From Pantoea sp. alder81 (GTDB lineage: Bacteria; Pseudomonadota; Gammaproteobacteria; Enterobacterales; Enterobacteriaceae), in the NCBI RefSeq assembly GCF_020179835.1, contig NZ_JAIUDA010000008.1, positions 124,001 through 188,000 on the forward strand: a stretch of 64,000 nt of DNA. Reading direction: 5' to 3'. Positions 6,755-16,185 of this stretch are shown piece by piece. The position numbers were made by a program, and so were the translations under genes. Position 1 is the stretch's first letter; each line of letters begins with the position of its first letter. A model generated the notes under the pieces. It did not search any database. It was given only the letters and a program-made list of their open reading frames with translations, and had not been told where the DNA came from.

Positions 6755-9700
6755 ATGTTACCTGAGATTATTTCTTTTGATCGCCAGATCACGCTGGTCG
6801 GCGACTCCGGAATTCAGTTTATGGATTTCGGTCTAAGCCCTAAACGTCAGCCTGCTGGGGAATTTGTTAAACTCGCCAATGGCGTTCTCACGCGTTTGAT
6901 TTATAACGAGCCGCGCGATTACTACTTCTATCAGCCGACGCCTGACAACATTGAGAAGGCTAAAAGCCAATACGATATTCCCGTTGAGCAGAGCCTTAAA
7001 ATGCTGGACAGCGTTTGGTTGCCGCTCCCGCTGTTCCGTTTCAGCCTGCCCAATATTTATCAGGAAGGCCCTCTGAATTGGGCGCGTTTTCGCATCGTTA
7101 AGCTGCCAGAGCCTGATATGGATGGCCATAGCCACCGTATGACAGTAGCGATTGATACCCGCATCATGGCCAAACAACAGTCAGCCGCTGACCTCAGCCC
7201 CAATCAAGAGGATGTGAATGCTGGCGCGACCTTTGCGGTGGCCACCGCCACTTACGCACTCAACTGGTATTTAACCCAGGATTGGGTCAAAGATTGGCTG
7301 GTTGATGTGTTTAAAGAAGCCAGCAAGGGCAGAGATATTGACGAACGTGAGGATGAAATTGCCCAGCAATATCCGCTGGCGCACTATCTTAACCTGCTGT
7401 CCTTGATGGCCGTTCCGCTGGAAGGTTTGCAGACCGAAACCGAACCTGTCATTGCCATACCGCAGATAAAGGTGATTGCCAATCGGGAGGTGAACGCCAT
7501 CAAACCTATCCCTGTCGATCTGATCCTTGATGTAGGTAATTCACGTACCTGCGGCATCTTGATTGAAGATCACGGCCAATCAGGATCGGGCCTGATGCAC
7601 AACTATGTGCTTAAACTTCGCGATCTCAGCACGCCTGAACATATTTATACCGAACCCTTTGAAAGTAAGGTCGAATTTGCGCAGGCGTTTTTTGGCAAAG
7701 ATCTCTACTCGGTGCGTAGCGGCCGTCATGACGCGTTTCAGTGGCCGACCATCGCCCGTGTTGGCGGAGAAGCCAACCGTTTAGCCTCACGCCGTCGTGG
7801 AAGTGAGGGCTCTACCGGCTTGTCCAGCCCAAAACGTTATCTGTGGGACGAGAAGTTTTATGGGCAGGGCTGGCGTTTTAATAACAGCTCTGCGCAGGAG
7901 AGCAACCCGCTTGCCACTGCCGCTCCGTTTGCGAATCTGATTGATGAGAAAGGCGAGGCGCTCCACACCATTGAAGATGAGATGGATCGCATTCCAGTCT
8001 TTACTCCACGCTACTCACGCAGTTCTCTGATGACTTTCATGTTAGCGGAGGTGCTGACTCAGGCCATCAGCCAGATCAACAGCCCCGAGCAGCGTATTCG
8101 TGAAGGCCATGCCGGTCTTCCTCGTCAGCTTCGTCATATCATTCTGACGGTTCCACCAGGTATGCCGATGGCAGAACGCTGCATTCTTGATAGCAGAATG
8201 CGACAGGCGGTGGGCTTAGTGTGGAAATCTCTGCGCTGGCACACGGGTGAGAATGATCCTTATGAAGATGAGCAAGTTGAGCAAAACAAAAGCAACATCA
8301 AGATCCCGCTGCCTAAAATCCGCGTTGAGTGGGATGAAGCGTCCTGCGCTCAGCTGGTTTATCTCTACACGGAGATCAATCAGAACTTCGCCGGCCATCC
8401 TGAGGTGTTTTTCAATACGCTAGGACGTCCAGATCGTCAGGATCGCGAGACACTCACCATTGCGTCGATTGATATTGGTGGCGGCACAACCGATCTGGTC
8501 ATCACCGATTATCGTTTGGATCGTAATGGCGTGTCCGGCGGTGGCGCAAACGTGCATATCATTCCTCAGCAGCGTTTCCGCGACAGCTTCAAAATCGCTG
8601 GGGATGACATTCTGCTTGATGTCATTCAGTCTTACGTACTCCCGGCTTTTGAGCTGTCGCTGCGTGAAACCGGTGTTCGCTCGGTCGAAACATTGATGTC
8701 TCAGCTATGCGGTTCACAAAATATCAGTGCCGCGGAATCCGTGTTGCGCCAGCAACTGAGTCTGCAGCTGTTTGTGCCGTTAGCACTACACATACTGGCT
8801 CGCTATGAGCAATACGATCCTCAGAATGAAAACACCCATCTGCTGATCAATCAGCGTGTCAGTGAGTTACTGCCAGCAGGCAGTATCAGTGACGAAGTTG
8901 AAAACTTTGTGGTGCGTGAAGTCAAAAAGGCGGGAGGCTCAGAGGGCTTCAAGCTGGCTGACATCAGCCTCAACATTGCGCTGGCGAAAATGCACAACGA
9001 TGTGTGCTCAGGTAAGTTCAACATCGATAAAGTGCTGACCGCACTATGCGAAGTTTTATCCTGCTATCACTGCGATCTCCTGCTGCTCACGGGACGTCCG
9101 TCGCAGCTACCGGGCATCCAGGCCATTATTCGCCGCAATCTGCCGTTACCGCCGGGACGCATTCTGGCGCTGCATGGCTACCAGACCGGAACCTGGTATC
9201 CATTCCACAAAAACGGCCATATTCACGATCCCAAAAGTACCGCATCGGTTGGCGCGATGCTGTCACAGCTGTGCGCAAACCATAGCATTCCTAATTTCCA
9301 TTTCCGCATCGCTGCATTGAAGCCTTATTCCACCATCCGCCATATCGGCACCATTGATATGGATAGCCTGATTCACGATGCGGACATTATCTATCGCCAT
9401 ATCAAATCGGAAGAGGGGCAGATCATCCTGCCGGTGTTAATTAATGAGGATGGAGACGCCACAACCGCTAGCATCGTGATGCGTGGTGACCTGCGCCTGG
9501 GTTACCGCCAACTGGATGCGGAGCGTTGGTCTGCTTCACCTCTTTACACGCTGCGTTTCAGTGAGTCAGGACGTGAGAAATTCTCAAAAGCGACCTCCTC
9601 AGACAGCGGTTCCCCGTACCTCAAGGTCCGGCTGACCATTGATAAAGGTAAAGCGGCGCGCAAATTGGGGCTCATTAGCGATCGTCTGACCATCGCTGAG

Positions 9701-9823
9701 GTGAGCAGCAATACCGATAAATCCTTTGGTAAGAATGATGTAGAGCTGGAGCTCAATACCATGCCCGACACGGGTCTGATTGATAGCCGTCATTGGCTCG
9801 ATAGCGGGAGTGTAAAAAAATAA
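6755..9823 (+). CDS. srfB: SrfB, actin/Hsp70-fold ATPase-like protein
   Basis: A 1022-residue protein of the SrfB family. The signature motifs of the actin/Hsp70/sugar-kinase ATPase fold are visible: phosphate-1 loop LILDVGNSRTCG (about 255-267), phosphate-2 loop DIGGGTTD (573-580) and an adenosine-type motif LLLTGRPSQLPG (about 776-788). The roughly 250 residues before the ATPase core and the C-terminal region after it (about 830-1022, including a beta-rich tail) are family specific. No signal peptide or membrane helix, so it should be cytosolic. It joins srfC by a TAATG overlap (1 nt), indicating translational coupling with the GTPase. The pairing of an Hsp70-like ATPase with a dynamin-like GTPase suggests a machine that assembles on or remodels the membrane; that role is inference. 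Confidence 0.88.
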   Translation: MLPEIISFDRQITLVGDSGIQFMDFGLSPKRQPAGEFVKLANGVLTRLIYNEPRDYYFYQPTPDNIEKAKSQYDIPVEQSLKMLDSVWLPLPLFRFSLPNIYQEGPLNWARFRIVKLPEPDMDGHSHRMTVAIDTRIMAKQQSAADLSPNQEDVNAGATFAVATATYALNWYLTQDWVKDWLVDVFKEASKGRDIDEREDEIAQQYPLAHYLNLLSLMAVPLEGLQTETEPVIAIPQIKVIANREVNAIKPIPVDLILDVGNSRTCGILIEDHGQSGSGLMHNYVLKLRDLSTPEHIYTEPFESKVEFAQAFFGKDLYSVRSGRHDAFQWPTIARVGGEANRLASRRRGSEGSTGLSSPKRYLWDEKFYGQGWRFNNSSAQESNPLATAAPFANLIDEKGEALHTIEDEMDRIPVFTPRYSRSSLMTFMLAEVLTQAISQINSPEQRIREGHAGLPRQLRHIILTVPPGMPMAERCILDSRMRQAVGLVWKSLRWHTGENDPYEDEQVEQNKSNIKIPLPKIRVEWDEASCAQLVYLYTEINQNFAGHPEVFFNTLGRPDRQDRETLTIASIDIGGGTTDLVITDYRLDRNGVSGGGANVHIIPQQRFRDSFKIAGDDILLDVIQSYVLPAFELSLRETGVRSVETLMSQLCGSQNISAAESVLRQQLSLQLFVPLALHILARYEQYDPQNENTHLLINQRVSELLPAGSISDEVENFVVREVKKAGGSEGFKLADISLNIALAKMHNDVCSGKFNIDKVLTALCEVLSCYHCDLLLLTGRPSQLPGIQAIIRRNLPLPPGRILALHGYQTGTWYPFHKNGHIHDPKSTASVGAMLSQLCANHSIPNFHFRIAALKPYSTIRHIGTIDMDSLIHDADIIYRHIKSEEGQIILPVLINEDGDATTASIVMRGDLRLGYRQLDAERWSASPLYTLRFSESGREKFSKATSSDSGSPYLKVRLTIDKGKAARKLGLISDRLTIAEVSSNTDKSFGKNDVELELNTMPDTGLIDSRHWLDSGSVKK

Positions 9824-12516
9824 TGAACAACGAACAAACGACACTGCAACAAGGTTGGGCGGCTATCGCTCAGGGCAGCCTGGATGCGCTGGGTTGGGTG
9901 AAAGATGTGCGCAGCGGTTCTCGCCGCCTGGATAACGAGGCCGACCAGCTTAACCTGAGTCTGCTGCGCACCCGTAATTTGGCAAACAGTCTTTCTCAGG
10001 TCTCAACCACGCCAATGACCGTGGGCTTCTTTGGCATCTCGCAAGCAGGTAAGTCCTACCTTATCTCGGCGTTAGCGGCGGGCAGCAATGGCGAGCTGGA
10101 AGCACGTTATGGCACCCGAGTGGTGGATTTTATTAAGGAGGTTAACCCGGTCGGCGGCGGTAAAGAGGCGACCGGTCTGGTGACGCGCTTTACCCGACAT
10201 GCGCCCGAAGCGCCACAGGGTTTTCCAATTCCTTTACGCCTGTTCAGTGAAATTGATCTGGCAAAGATCCTCGCTAACACCTGGTTTAATGACTTTAACC
10301 ATGAGCATCTCAATTATCAGCTCGATGAAAACCGCATTGAAGCATCGCTGCGTCCTTTCTTGCAGCGTGCTGTCCAGTCTGATGTCAACAATGGCGTCAG
10401 CAGTGAGGACGTGGTTGCGCTGTGGGATTATCTCAATGCATCCTTCAAAAAGTCGGTAGAAAAGCTTGAACACGCCTGGTGGCCGCAGGTGCTGAAGATT
10501 GCACCTGCGCTCAACCCGCACGAGCGTGCAGACCTCTTTTCTCTACTGTGGGGGGAGCAGCCAGAGCTGACGGAGACATACCGTTCATTGGCCCATGTGC
10601 TGACAAAACTCAACCACGCAAAAATGGTGTTCGCTCCGTTAGAAACGCTGATTGATCACAGCAACGGCAGCATTATGAATGTCGACAGTTTGAATCGTCT
10701 TGGTTCAAGCCAGGATCGCCAGGTTGAAATACGTTTCTGGAACGAAAGTAAACAAACCGGCAGCGCGCATTTGTCACAAGCAGAACTCGCAGCACTGACT
10801 TCTGAACTCATCTTCCCACTGGCGGAAGTCACCCCAAACAGCGTGATGGAGCAGGTCGATTTACTCGACTTCCCCGGCTATCGCGGCCGTCTCAAACTTC
10901 TCGCCTTAAAAGATGCGGCTCAGGCTGGTCAGAATCCGGTATCGCAACTTTTGCTGCGTGGCAAAGTCGCCTATCTCTTTGAGCGTTACACCGACAACCA
11001 GGAGATGAATGCACTGGTGGTGTGCGCCAGCTCGTTTAAACAGAGTGACGTGTCCGATGTCGGTCCGGTTCTCACGCGTTGGGTAGAGAAGACACAGGGC
11101 AAAACCGCCGAAGAGCGTGGCAAGAGCAAAACCGGCCTCTTCTGGGCGATTACCATGTGTGATATGCGCATCAATGACAATCTTAAGAAAACAGAGAGCC
11201 AGTTAAACGAAGCCTGGGAAGGCATGATGCATATGACGCTGCTGGAGCGTTTTGCTCAATATGACTGGTTAAAAGAGTGGTCGCCTGGCAAGCCCTTTGA
11301 TAACTGTTTCCTGGTGCGTAAACCCGGCATGGATACGCCGTTCCTGATGCTCGACACTGTGCCTGGACAAGAAACTCTTAAAGAAGTGGCGATCACTGAG
11401 CGTTATCGTGATGTGATCGATACCATGGGCCGTGCCTTTGTCACCCGTAATAATGTGCATCTTCACGTTGCCGCGCCTAACGAAGCATGGCAAGAGATGC
11501 TTAAGCTCAATGATGGCGGAATCTCTCGTTTGACCGGAGCGCTACGTGGCGTGGCCCATCTTGAGTTCAAACTGGAACGCCTGCGTGAGCAGTTAAAGCA
11601 GTGTCGCATCGAAACGGCGGAAAAACGCCTCGGTCGCTGGTACCAGCATGATGGCGACGGCCAGCTCAGTAAAAAACAAGCCATTGCCAAAGATCTGTGG
11701 CAAGGCCTATCCGCCAGCCCTCAGAATTTAGGAGAGCTGGTTAGCCGTTTAGATCTGCCGTCCCATGAACTTCATAATATCTATCTGAGTATTCGCGATC
11801 AGGAACAAGAGCCGCAAACAGGGGCTGAATCACGCCCGCAGAATGCTTTTTCGAACAATCCTTTTGGCAGCAATCCCTTTGCCAGTAATCCCTTTGGTGA
11901 TGCCACGATTGAGGAGTCGCCCGCCGCCGTTGCGCCTGTAGCGGAACGCATTGGTCGGGACGACGAATTCGCCCATGAGGCATTTAAAGCCTGGGTAGCC
12001 CATCTGAGGGAGTTATCACAGCAAACTGCTTACTGGCAACAACTGGCGATCAACCCTGAGACAATCAATCAGTTGTGTGAAGAATTAGTGACCGCTGCCA
12101 CGCGTCTGGATCTGGAAGGCAAGCTCAAACGCGCACTGGCCGGTCAGGAGCAGGCGGGAACGCTCCGCCAGCAGCTACTGGCGCGCCAAACACAGCGTGC
12201 ACAACTGACGATACGTGACTTTATTGCCTGGTTTGGCTACCTCGCACTGCCTGAAGCGCAAATCCCCAATAGCTATGTCGGCGAGAAGAAAAAAGTCTTT
12301 GCCCGCCAGGTCTCTCTTGCCAGCGATGAACTGCCGCAACTGGCGGCTGTTGCCCCGCAGCCGGGTGTTGCCTATATGGGTGACTGGCTATCGGCACTGA
12401 TGAGTATCACCCTGGATAATGCCGGCCACAGTGCCACTCGCGATATCTCCATTGAACAAAACCAGCAACTTGGCCAGATCATCGGTCAAATGAAACAAGA
12501 GAATTTGCCATGCTAG
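9823..12516 (+). CDS. srfC: SrfC, dynamin-like GTPase (virulence factor family)
   Basis: An 897-residue protein of the SrfC/putative virulence factor family. A P-loop GISQAGKS (71-78) and a G3 motif DFPG (349-352) define a GTPase; the DxPG form is typical of dynamin-family proteins. A hydrophobic stretch ending ITMCDMR (about 441-447) is the likely G4 region, but the canonical TKxD is not clear. The second half is helical and contains a repeat of N-P-F-G/A motifs (SNNPFGSNPFASNPFGD, about 685-701), an unusual low-complexity insert that could be a binding linker. No membrane helix. The gene overlaps srfB by 1 nt and the next gene by 7 nt (ATGCTAG), so the three are probably co-translated. Confidence 0.85.
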   Translation: MNNEQTTLQQGWAAIAQGSLDALGWVKDVRSGSRRLDNEADQLNLSLLRTRNLANSLSQVSTTPMTVGFFGISQAGKSYLISALAAGSNGELEARYGTRVVDFIKEVNPVGGGKEATGLVTRFTRHAPEAPQGFPIPLRLFSEIDLAKILANTWFNDFNHEHLNYQLDENRIEASLRPFLQRAVQSDVNNGVSSEDVVALWDYLNASFKKSVEKLEHAWWPQVLKIAPALNPHERADLFSLLWGEQPELTETYRSLAHVLTKLNHAKMVFAPLETLIDHSNGSIMNVDSLNRLGSSQDRQVEIRFWNESKQTGSAHLSQAELAALTSELIFPLAEVTPNSVMEQVDLLDFPGYRGRLKLLALKDAAQAGQNPVSQLLLRGKVAYLFERYTDNQEMNALVVCASSFKQSDVSDVGPVLTRWVEKTQGKTAEERGKSKTGLFWAITMCDMRINDNLKKTESQLNEAWEGMMHMTLLERFAQYDWLKEWSPGKPFDNCFLVRKPGMDTPFLMLDTVPGQETLKEVAITERYRDVIDTMGRAFVTRNNVHLHVAAPNEAWQEMLKLNDGGISRLTGALRGVAHLEFKLERLREQLKQCRIETAEKRLGRWYQHDGDGQLSKKQAIAKDLWQGLSASPQNLGELVSRLDLPSHELHNIYLSIRDQEQEPQTGAESRPQNAFSNNPFGSNPFASNPFGDATIEESPAAVAPVAERIGRDDEFAHEAFKAWVAHLRELSQQTAYWQQLAINPETINQLCEELVTAATRLDLEGKLKRALAGQEQAGTLRQQLLARQTQRAQLTIRDFIAWFGYLALPEAQIPNSYVGEKKKVFARQVSLASDELPQLAAVAPQPGVAYMGDWLSALMSITLDNAGHSATRDISIEQNQQLGQIIGQMKQENLPC

Positions 12517-13499
12517 CTAAAATTTTCCCCTGCGACCCTGCGGAACCGGGCTACGCGCAATTGATGGTTCGCCTGCGTGGTCAGGATGCCCTGCTGCCAA
12601 CTCTCAACTTTACGCTGTGCAACAACGAGCAGAACTATTTGCAGCCCAACGGCAGCTGGAGCCCAGCACCGCACATGTTTACCGTCACGGGTGGTTATCC
12701 ATTCGAAAAGGGCAGCGCTTTCCGTATTGGCCCGGACTTACTTGATCCCTTATTGGCCAGCGCCAGTCAGGTACAAATTCAGGGCCAGTTAGCCTCCGGT
12801 GAATCCCGTAGCACCACCCTGCAACTGGTGCGCGATGCACTATTTTCATCTGATGCACGCGGCCAGACTGCCCATTACGGCGGTAGCAGTGTGGTGGACG
12901 CCCCGACTGCTACACCTGAACCTGCTGTGGTTACTGAACCTGAACCCGCGCCCCCAGAACCGATTCATGCCCCCACCACATCGCGTCCCAAACGCAACAA
13001 CTCTTTAGTACCGATCATCGTTGCCATCCTTTTGGTGCTACTGATCGCCGCCGGTGCGCTCTGGTGGTTTATGGGCCGAGGCAATGCCACCCCGCCAGCC
13101 GCTGAGAAGCAGCCAGAACCTCAGGCAACGACGGCGAATGCCCAGACCAGTGCCAGCGAGTGTTCGCCTGCAAACCTGGCGAGCCAGAATGAGCTCGATT
13201 TTGTGCAGAACTGCGTGCAACAGAAACTCGATAGTGACAAGTTGCTGACCATCATTCAGGCGGCCAAAGACGCGAAGAAATGCGGCGTGGCTCAACGCCT
13301 TTACGCGCACAGTGCTCAGGCCGGTGATACCAAAATCGCTCTCGCTTATGCCGGCGAATATGATCCACAGGATTACAAATCCAGCGAGTGCTTCAAAACC
13401 CCAGACGCAGATACCGCCGCTTACTGGTACGACACCGTGCTGCAAACCGATCCCGAAAACCAGAAAGCGAAACAACGCCTGGCGGAGTTGAGAAAATGA
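12510..13499 (+). CDS. Single-pass membrane protein with periplasmic repeat-like domain
   Basis: A 329-residue protein. An N-terminal cytosolic domain (1-110; MLAKIFPCDPAEPGYAQL...) is followed by a Pro/Glu-rich linker, a transmembrane helix at about 165-188 and a periplasmic part with a second low-complexity linker. Its last 110 residues look helical and Sel1/TPR-like (AAKDAKKCGVAQRLYAHSAQ...KIALAYAGEYDP...AAYWYDTVLQ), with paired cysteines. It overlaps srfC by 7 nt and the VWA gene by 4 nt (ATGA). It has the same bauplan as the TerD-like protein and SrfA (cytosolic domain, one helix, periplasmic domain), suggesting that several single-pass proteins link the cytosolic SrfB/SrfC pair to periplasmic partners. 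No known family recognised. Confidence 0.75.
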   Translation: MLAKIFPCDPAEPGYAQLMVRLRGQDALLPTLNFTLCNNEQNYLQPNGSWSPAPHMFTVTGGYPFEKGSAFRIGPDLLDPLLASASQVQIQGQLASGESRSTTLQLVRDALFSSDARGQTAHYGGSSVVDAPTATPEPAVVTEPEPAPPEPIHAPTTSRPKRNNSLVPIIVAILLVLLIAAGALWWFMGRGNATPPAAEKQPEPQATTANAQTSASECSPANLASQNELDFVQNCVQQKLDSDKLLTIIQAAKDAKKCGVAQRLYAHSAQAGDTKIALAYAGEYDPQDYKSSECFKTPDADTAAYWYDTVLQTDPENQKAKQRLAELRK

Positions 13500-15457
13500 T
13501 GACAAAGCATCTGCTTCGGCTCTTATTACCGCTATGTAGTCTGCTCTTGGCCAGTCAGGCTCTTGCTGCGGAGGGAGATAAGCCCCTGTTGCAAGAAGGG
13601 AAGAAAACGTTATTCCAACGCGTGTTGACTACACCAGGCTGCCAACTGGGCACCGAAGCGGGCGATGATAAAGGTCCCTTGCAACCCGCCTTTAGCAGCT
13701 TTTATGTTTATCAAAAAGCGGATGTGAATGGGAAAAGCTGGGTCAAAGTAGGACCGGATAGCTATGGCAAAACCATTGGCTGGCTCCCGCAGTCCTGCAC
13801 CGTTGACTGGAAGATGCAGCTGACACTGGCGTTTACCAACCCGGCGAACCGTGACCGATTAGTGTTCTTCAAAGACAAAAAAAGCCTTGATGATATTCTT
13901 AACGCACCCGACCCGGTCTCGGTCGTTGCACCGCTGCGCGCTCACCTAAAACGCGATGGCCATGCAGATGGCGTGCTGGCACAAGAACCGGAATATTTTG
14001 TCGATCTTCAAAAGCAGTTCTATCTGTTGCCGATCCTCAGCGGTGAAGAGGTGATGACGGAGAGCGGCTTTTATACTCGCTTACTGAACGTCGCATCGGT
14101 GAGCAAGGCGGATCCTAATGAGAAATCGGCCGATGATGTTAAGCAGCTGAAAGGCTTCAATGCTTCGGTGGTTTTTGTTATCGACTCGACCATTTCAATG
14201 GGCCCGTATATCGATCGCACCAAAGAGGCGGTCAACAAAATTTATGACAAGATTAAGCAGGAACATCTGCAAGACCAGGTGAAATTTGGTCTGGTTTCCT
14301 TCCGATCCAGTACCAAAGCGGTGCCGGGTCTGGAGTTCACCTCGAAAATCTTCGCCGATCCTAACCAGGTTAAGGATGGAGAGGATTTCCTCAAGAAAGT
14401 TGCGGGTCTGAAAGAGGCCAAAGTCTCTAGCTCGTTATACGACGAAGATGCTTACTCCGGTGTCATGTCAGCGATTGATAATATCGACTGGAGTCCATTC
14501 GGTGCGCGTTACATCGTCTTAATTACCGATGCCGGCGCCATTGATGGCAGCAACAAACTTTCTGCCACGGGGCTTGATGCCAAACAGCTGCGACTGGAGG
14601 CAGGTAACAAAGGGATTGCGATTTATACCCTGCATCTCAAAACGCCTTCGGGCAAAGAGGATCATGCGAAAGCAGAAGGCCAGTACCGGGATCTCTCCAA
14701 TTTCGACAGTACGCAGTCCAATCTTTACCAGTCCGTTGATGCCGGTAACTTGAAAACCTTTGGGCAACAGGTGGATACGCTGGCAGGCGCGATAACCGAA
14801 CAGGTCAAAGCGGCCTACATGGGTGATGCGGCTATCGGCAGCGCACTCTATTCGAAAGATGAGGGTAAGAAGCCAACGCCAGAAGATAAATTGCTGGAAG
14901 ATACCGCGCTAATTGGCCACGCCATGCAGTTGGCCTGGCTGGGTAAAAAGAATGACACTCAGGCACCACTGGTGTTCACGGCCTGGATCAGCGACCGCGA
15001 TCTCATTAAGCAAAATATCCCGACCACCGACGTGCGTGTGCTGCTGACCAAAAGGCAATTGAGCGATTTAAGCGATGTCGTCAGCCAGATCCTGCAAGCG
15101 GCCAACGAAGGTATGATCTCACCCAACAAGATGTTTGAACGCCTGCGCACCGTTGCCGCCACCATGGGGGCCGACCCTAACCAGCTGAAGCAACAGGACA
15201 ACGCCAAAATCAACGATCTTGGTGTATTAGGGGAGTATCTTGCTGATCTCCCGTACAAAAGCGACGTCCTGAATCTCGATGAAGAGACATGGAAAAGCTG
15301 GGATGGTTTGTCACAAGAGAAATTCATTCGCACGTTGTCGACCAAGCTGCGTTATTACCAGAAATACAATGCGGACGTCGATCGCTGGGTTGAGCTCGCC
15401 AAAGGGAGCGATCCGCGCGATCGTGTCTACCCGGTGCCACTGGAAATGATGCCCTGA
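13496..15457 (+). CDS. Secreted von Willebrand factor A domain protein
   Basis: A 653-residue protein starting at the ATG that overlaps the previous stop (ATGA). A Sec signal peptide (MMTKHLLRLLLPLCSLLLAS, cleavage near QALA) is followed by an SH3-like region (about 60-105; SWVKVGPDSYGKTIGWLP) and a VWA domain (about 220-440). The MIDAS motif is VIDSTIS with Asp230, Thr232 and Ser234, i.e. D-x-T-x-S, so metal binding should be retained. The C-terminal 200 residues are helical. VWA domains bind protein ligands through a metal ion, so a periplasmic sensor or scaffold role is plausible. The next gene, an ABC ATPase, starts inside its stop codon (TGATG). Confidence 0.82.
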   Translation: MMTKHLLRLLLPLCSLLLASQALAAEGDKPLLQEGKKTLFQRVLTTPGCQLGTEAGDDKGPLQPAFSSFYVYQKADVNGKSWVKVGPDSYGKTIGWLPQSCTVDWKMQLTLAFTNPANRDRLVFFKDKKSLDDILNAPDPVSVVAPLRAHLKRDGHADGVLAQEPEYFVDLQKQFYLLPILSGEEVMTESGFYTRLLNVASVSKADPNEKSADDVKQLKGFNASVVFVIDSTISMGPYIDRTKEAVNKIYDKIKQEHLQDQVKFGLVSFRSSTKAVPGLEFTSKIFADPNQVKDGEDFLKKVAGLKEAKVSSSLYDEDAYSGVMSAIDNIDWSPFGARYIVLITDAGAIDGSNKLSATGLDAKQLRLEAGNKGIAIYTLHLKTPSGKEDHAKAEGQYRDLSNFDSTQSNLYQSVDAGNLKTFGQQVDTLAGAITEQVKAAYMGDAAIGSALYSKDEGKKPTPEDKLLEDTALIGHAMQLAWLGKKNDTQAPLVFTAWISDRDLIKQNIPTTDVRVLLTKRQLSDLSDVVSQILQAANEGMISPNKMFERLRTVAATMGADPNQLKQQDNAKINDLGVLGEYLADLPYKSDVLNLDEETWKSWDGLSQEKFIRTLSTKLRYYQKYNADVDRWVELAKGSDPRDRVYPVPLEMMP

Positions 15458-16185
15458 TGTTAGACATAGACGACTTGTGTGTTGTCCGTGGCGAGGGCGA
15501 GAGCGCTCATCCTGTTTACCTGCCGCAGCTGAGCCTGCGGCCAGGCCAGGTGGTGGCGGTAACCGGTGAAAGTGGTTGCGGCAAAAGCACGCTGCTTGAA
15601 GCAATTGGCTTAGTGCTTCGCCCTGCCAGCGTGGGACGCTTTACGCTGCAAGGTGAAACGTTGCTGGATGTTGCCTCTCTGCTTGCTCAAAATCAGCAAG
15701 CGAAACTGGCGGAGATACGCGCACGCCATCTCGGTTTTGTGCTGCAAAATGGCGGCCTACTTCCTTTCCTGAGCGTGCAGGACAACATAACACTGCCGTG
15801 CCAGCTGCTTGGCATGACGCCGGATATGGCCATGCTGAGCAGAGTGATTGATGCGCTAAAACTGGGCCCTCTATTGGATAAGTACCCGGCGCAATTGTCC
15901 TTTGGTGAAAGACAGCGAACCGCATTTGCCCGCGCCATTTTACATCGCCCCGCATTGGTGCTGGCCGATGAACCCACCGCCGCACTCGATCCACATAATG
16001 CGCAGCAACTGTTTAGCCTGTTTATTGATTTGGTTGCTCAGGAAAACATGATGGCACTGGTGGTTTGCCACGACTGGCCACTGGTGCAACGTTTCAAATT
16101 GCCCTGTTTGATTGCACATCCTGGTTCAGGTGCATCTGATTTGTCAGATGAACAAGCCCAGCGAGGAACCCACTTTGTCCTTTAA
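15457..16185 (+). CDS. ABC transporter ATPase, LolD/MacB type
   Basis: A 242-residue ATPase with Walker A GESGCGKST (about 37-45), Q-loop LQNGG, signature LSFGERQR in place of the usual LSGGQQQR, Walker B LVLADEPTA and a switch His in VVCHDW. The type fits the LolD/FtsE/MacB branch that works with FtsX-like permeases which transmit mechanical work across the inner membrane rather than transporting through it. Its start overlaps the VWA stop by 1 nt, and the permease gene begins inside its 3' end. It probably powers the permease to act on periplasmic proteins of the cluster; the substrate is unknown. Confidence 0.88.
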   Translation: MLDIDDLCVVRGEGESAHPVYLPQLSLRPGQVVAVTGESGCGKSTLLEAIGLVLRPASVGRFTLQGETLLDVASLLAQNQQAKLAEIRARHLGFVLQNGGLLPFLSVQDNITLPCQLLGMTPDMAMLSRVIDALKLGPLLDKYPAQLSFGERQRTAFARAILHRPALVLADEPTAALDPHNAQQLFSLFIDLVAQENMMALVVCHDWPLVQRFKLPCLIAHPGSGASDLSDEQAQRGTHFVL

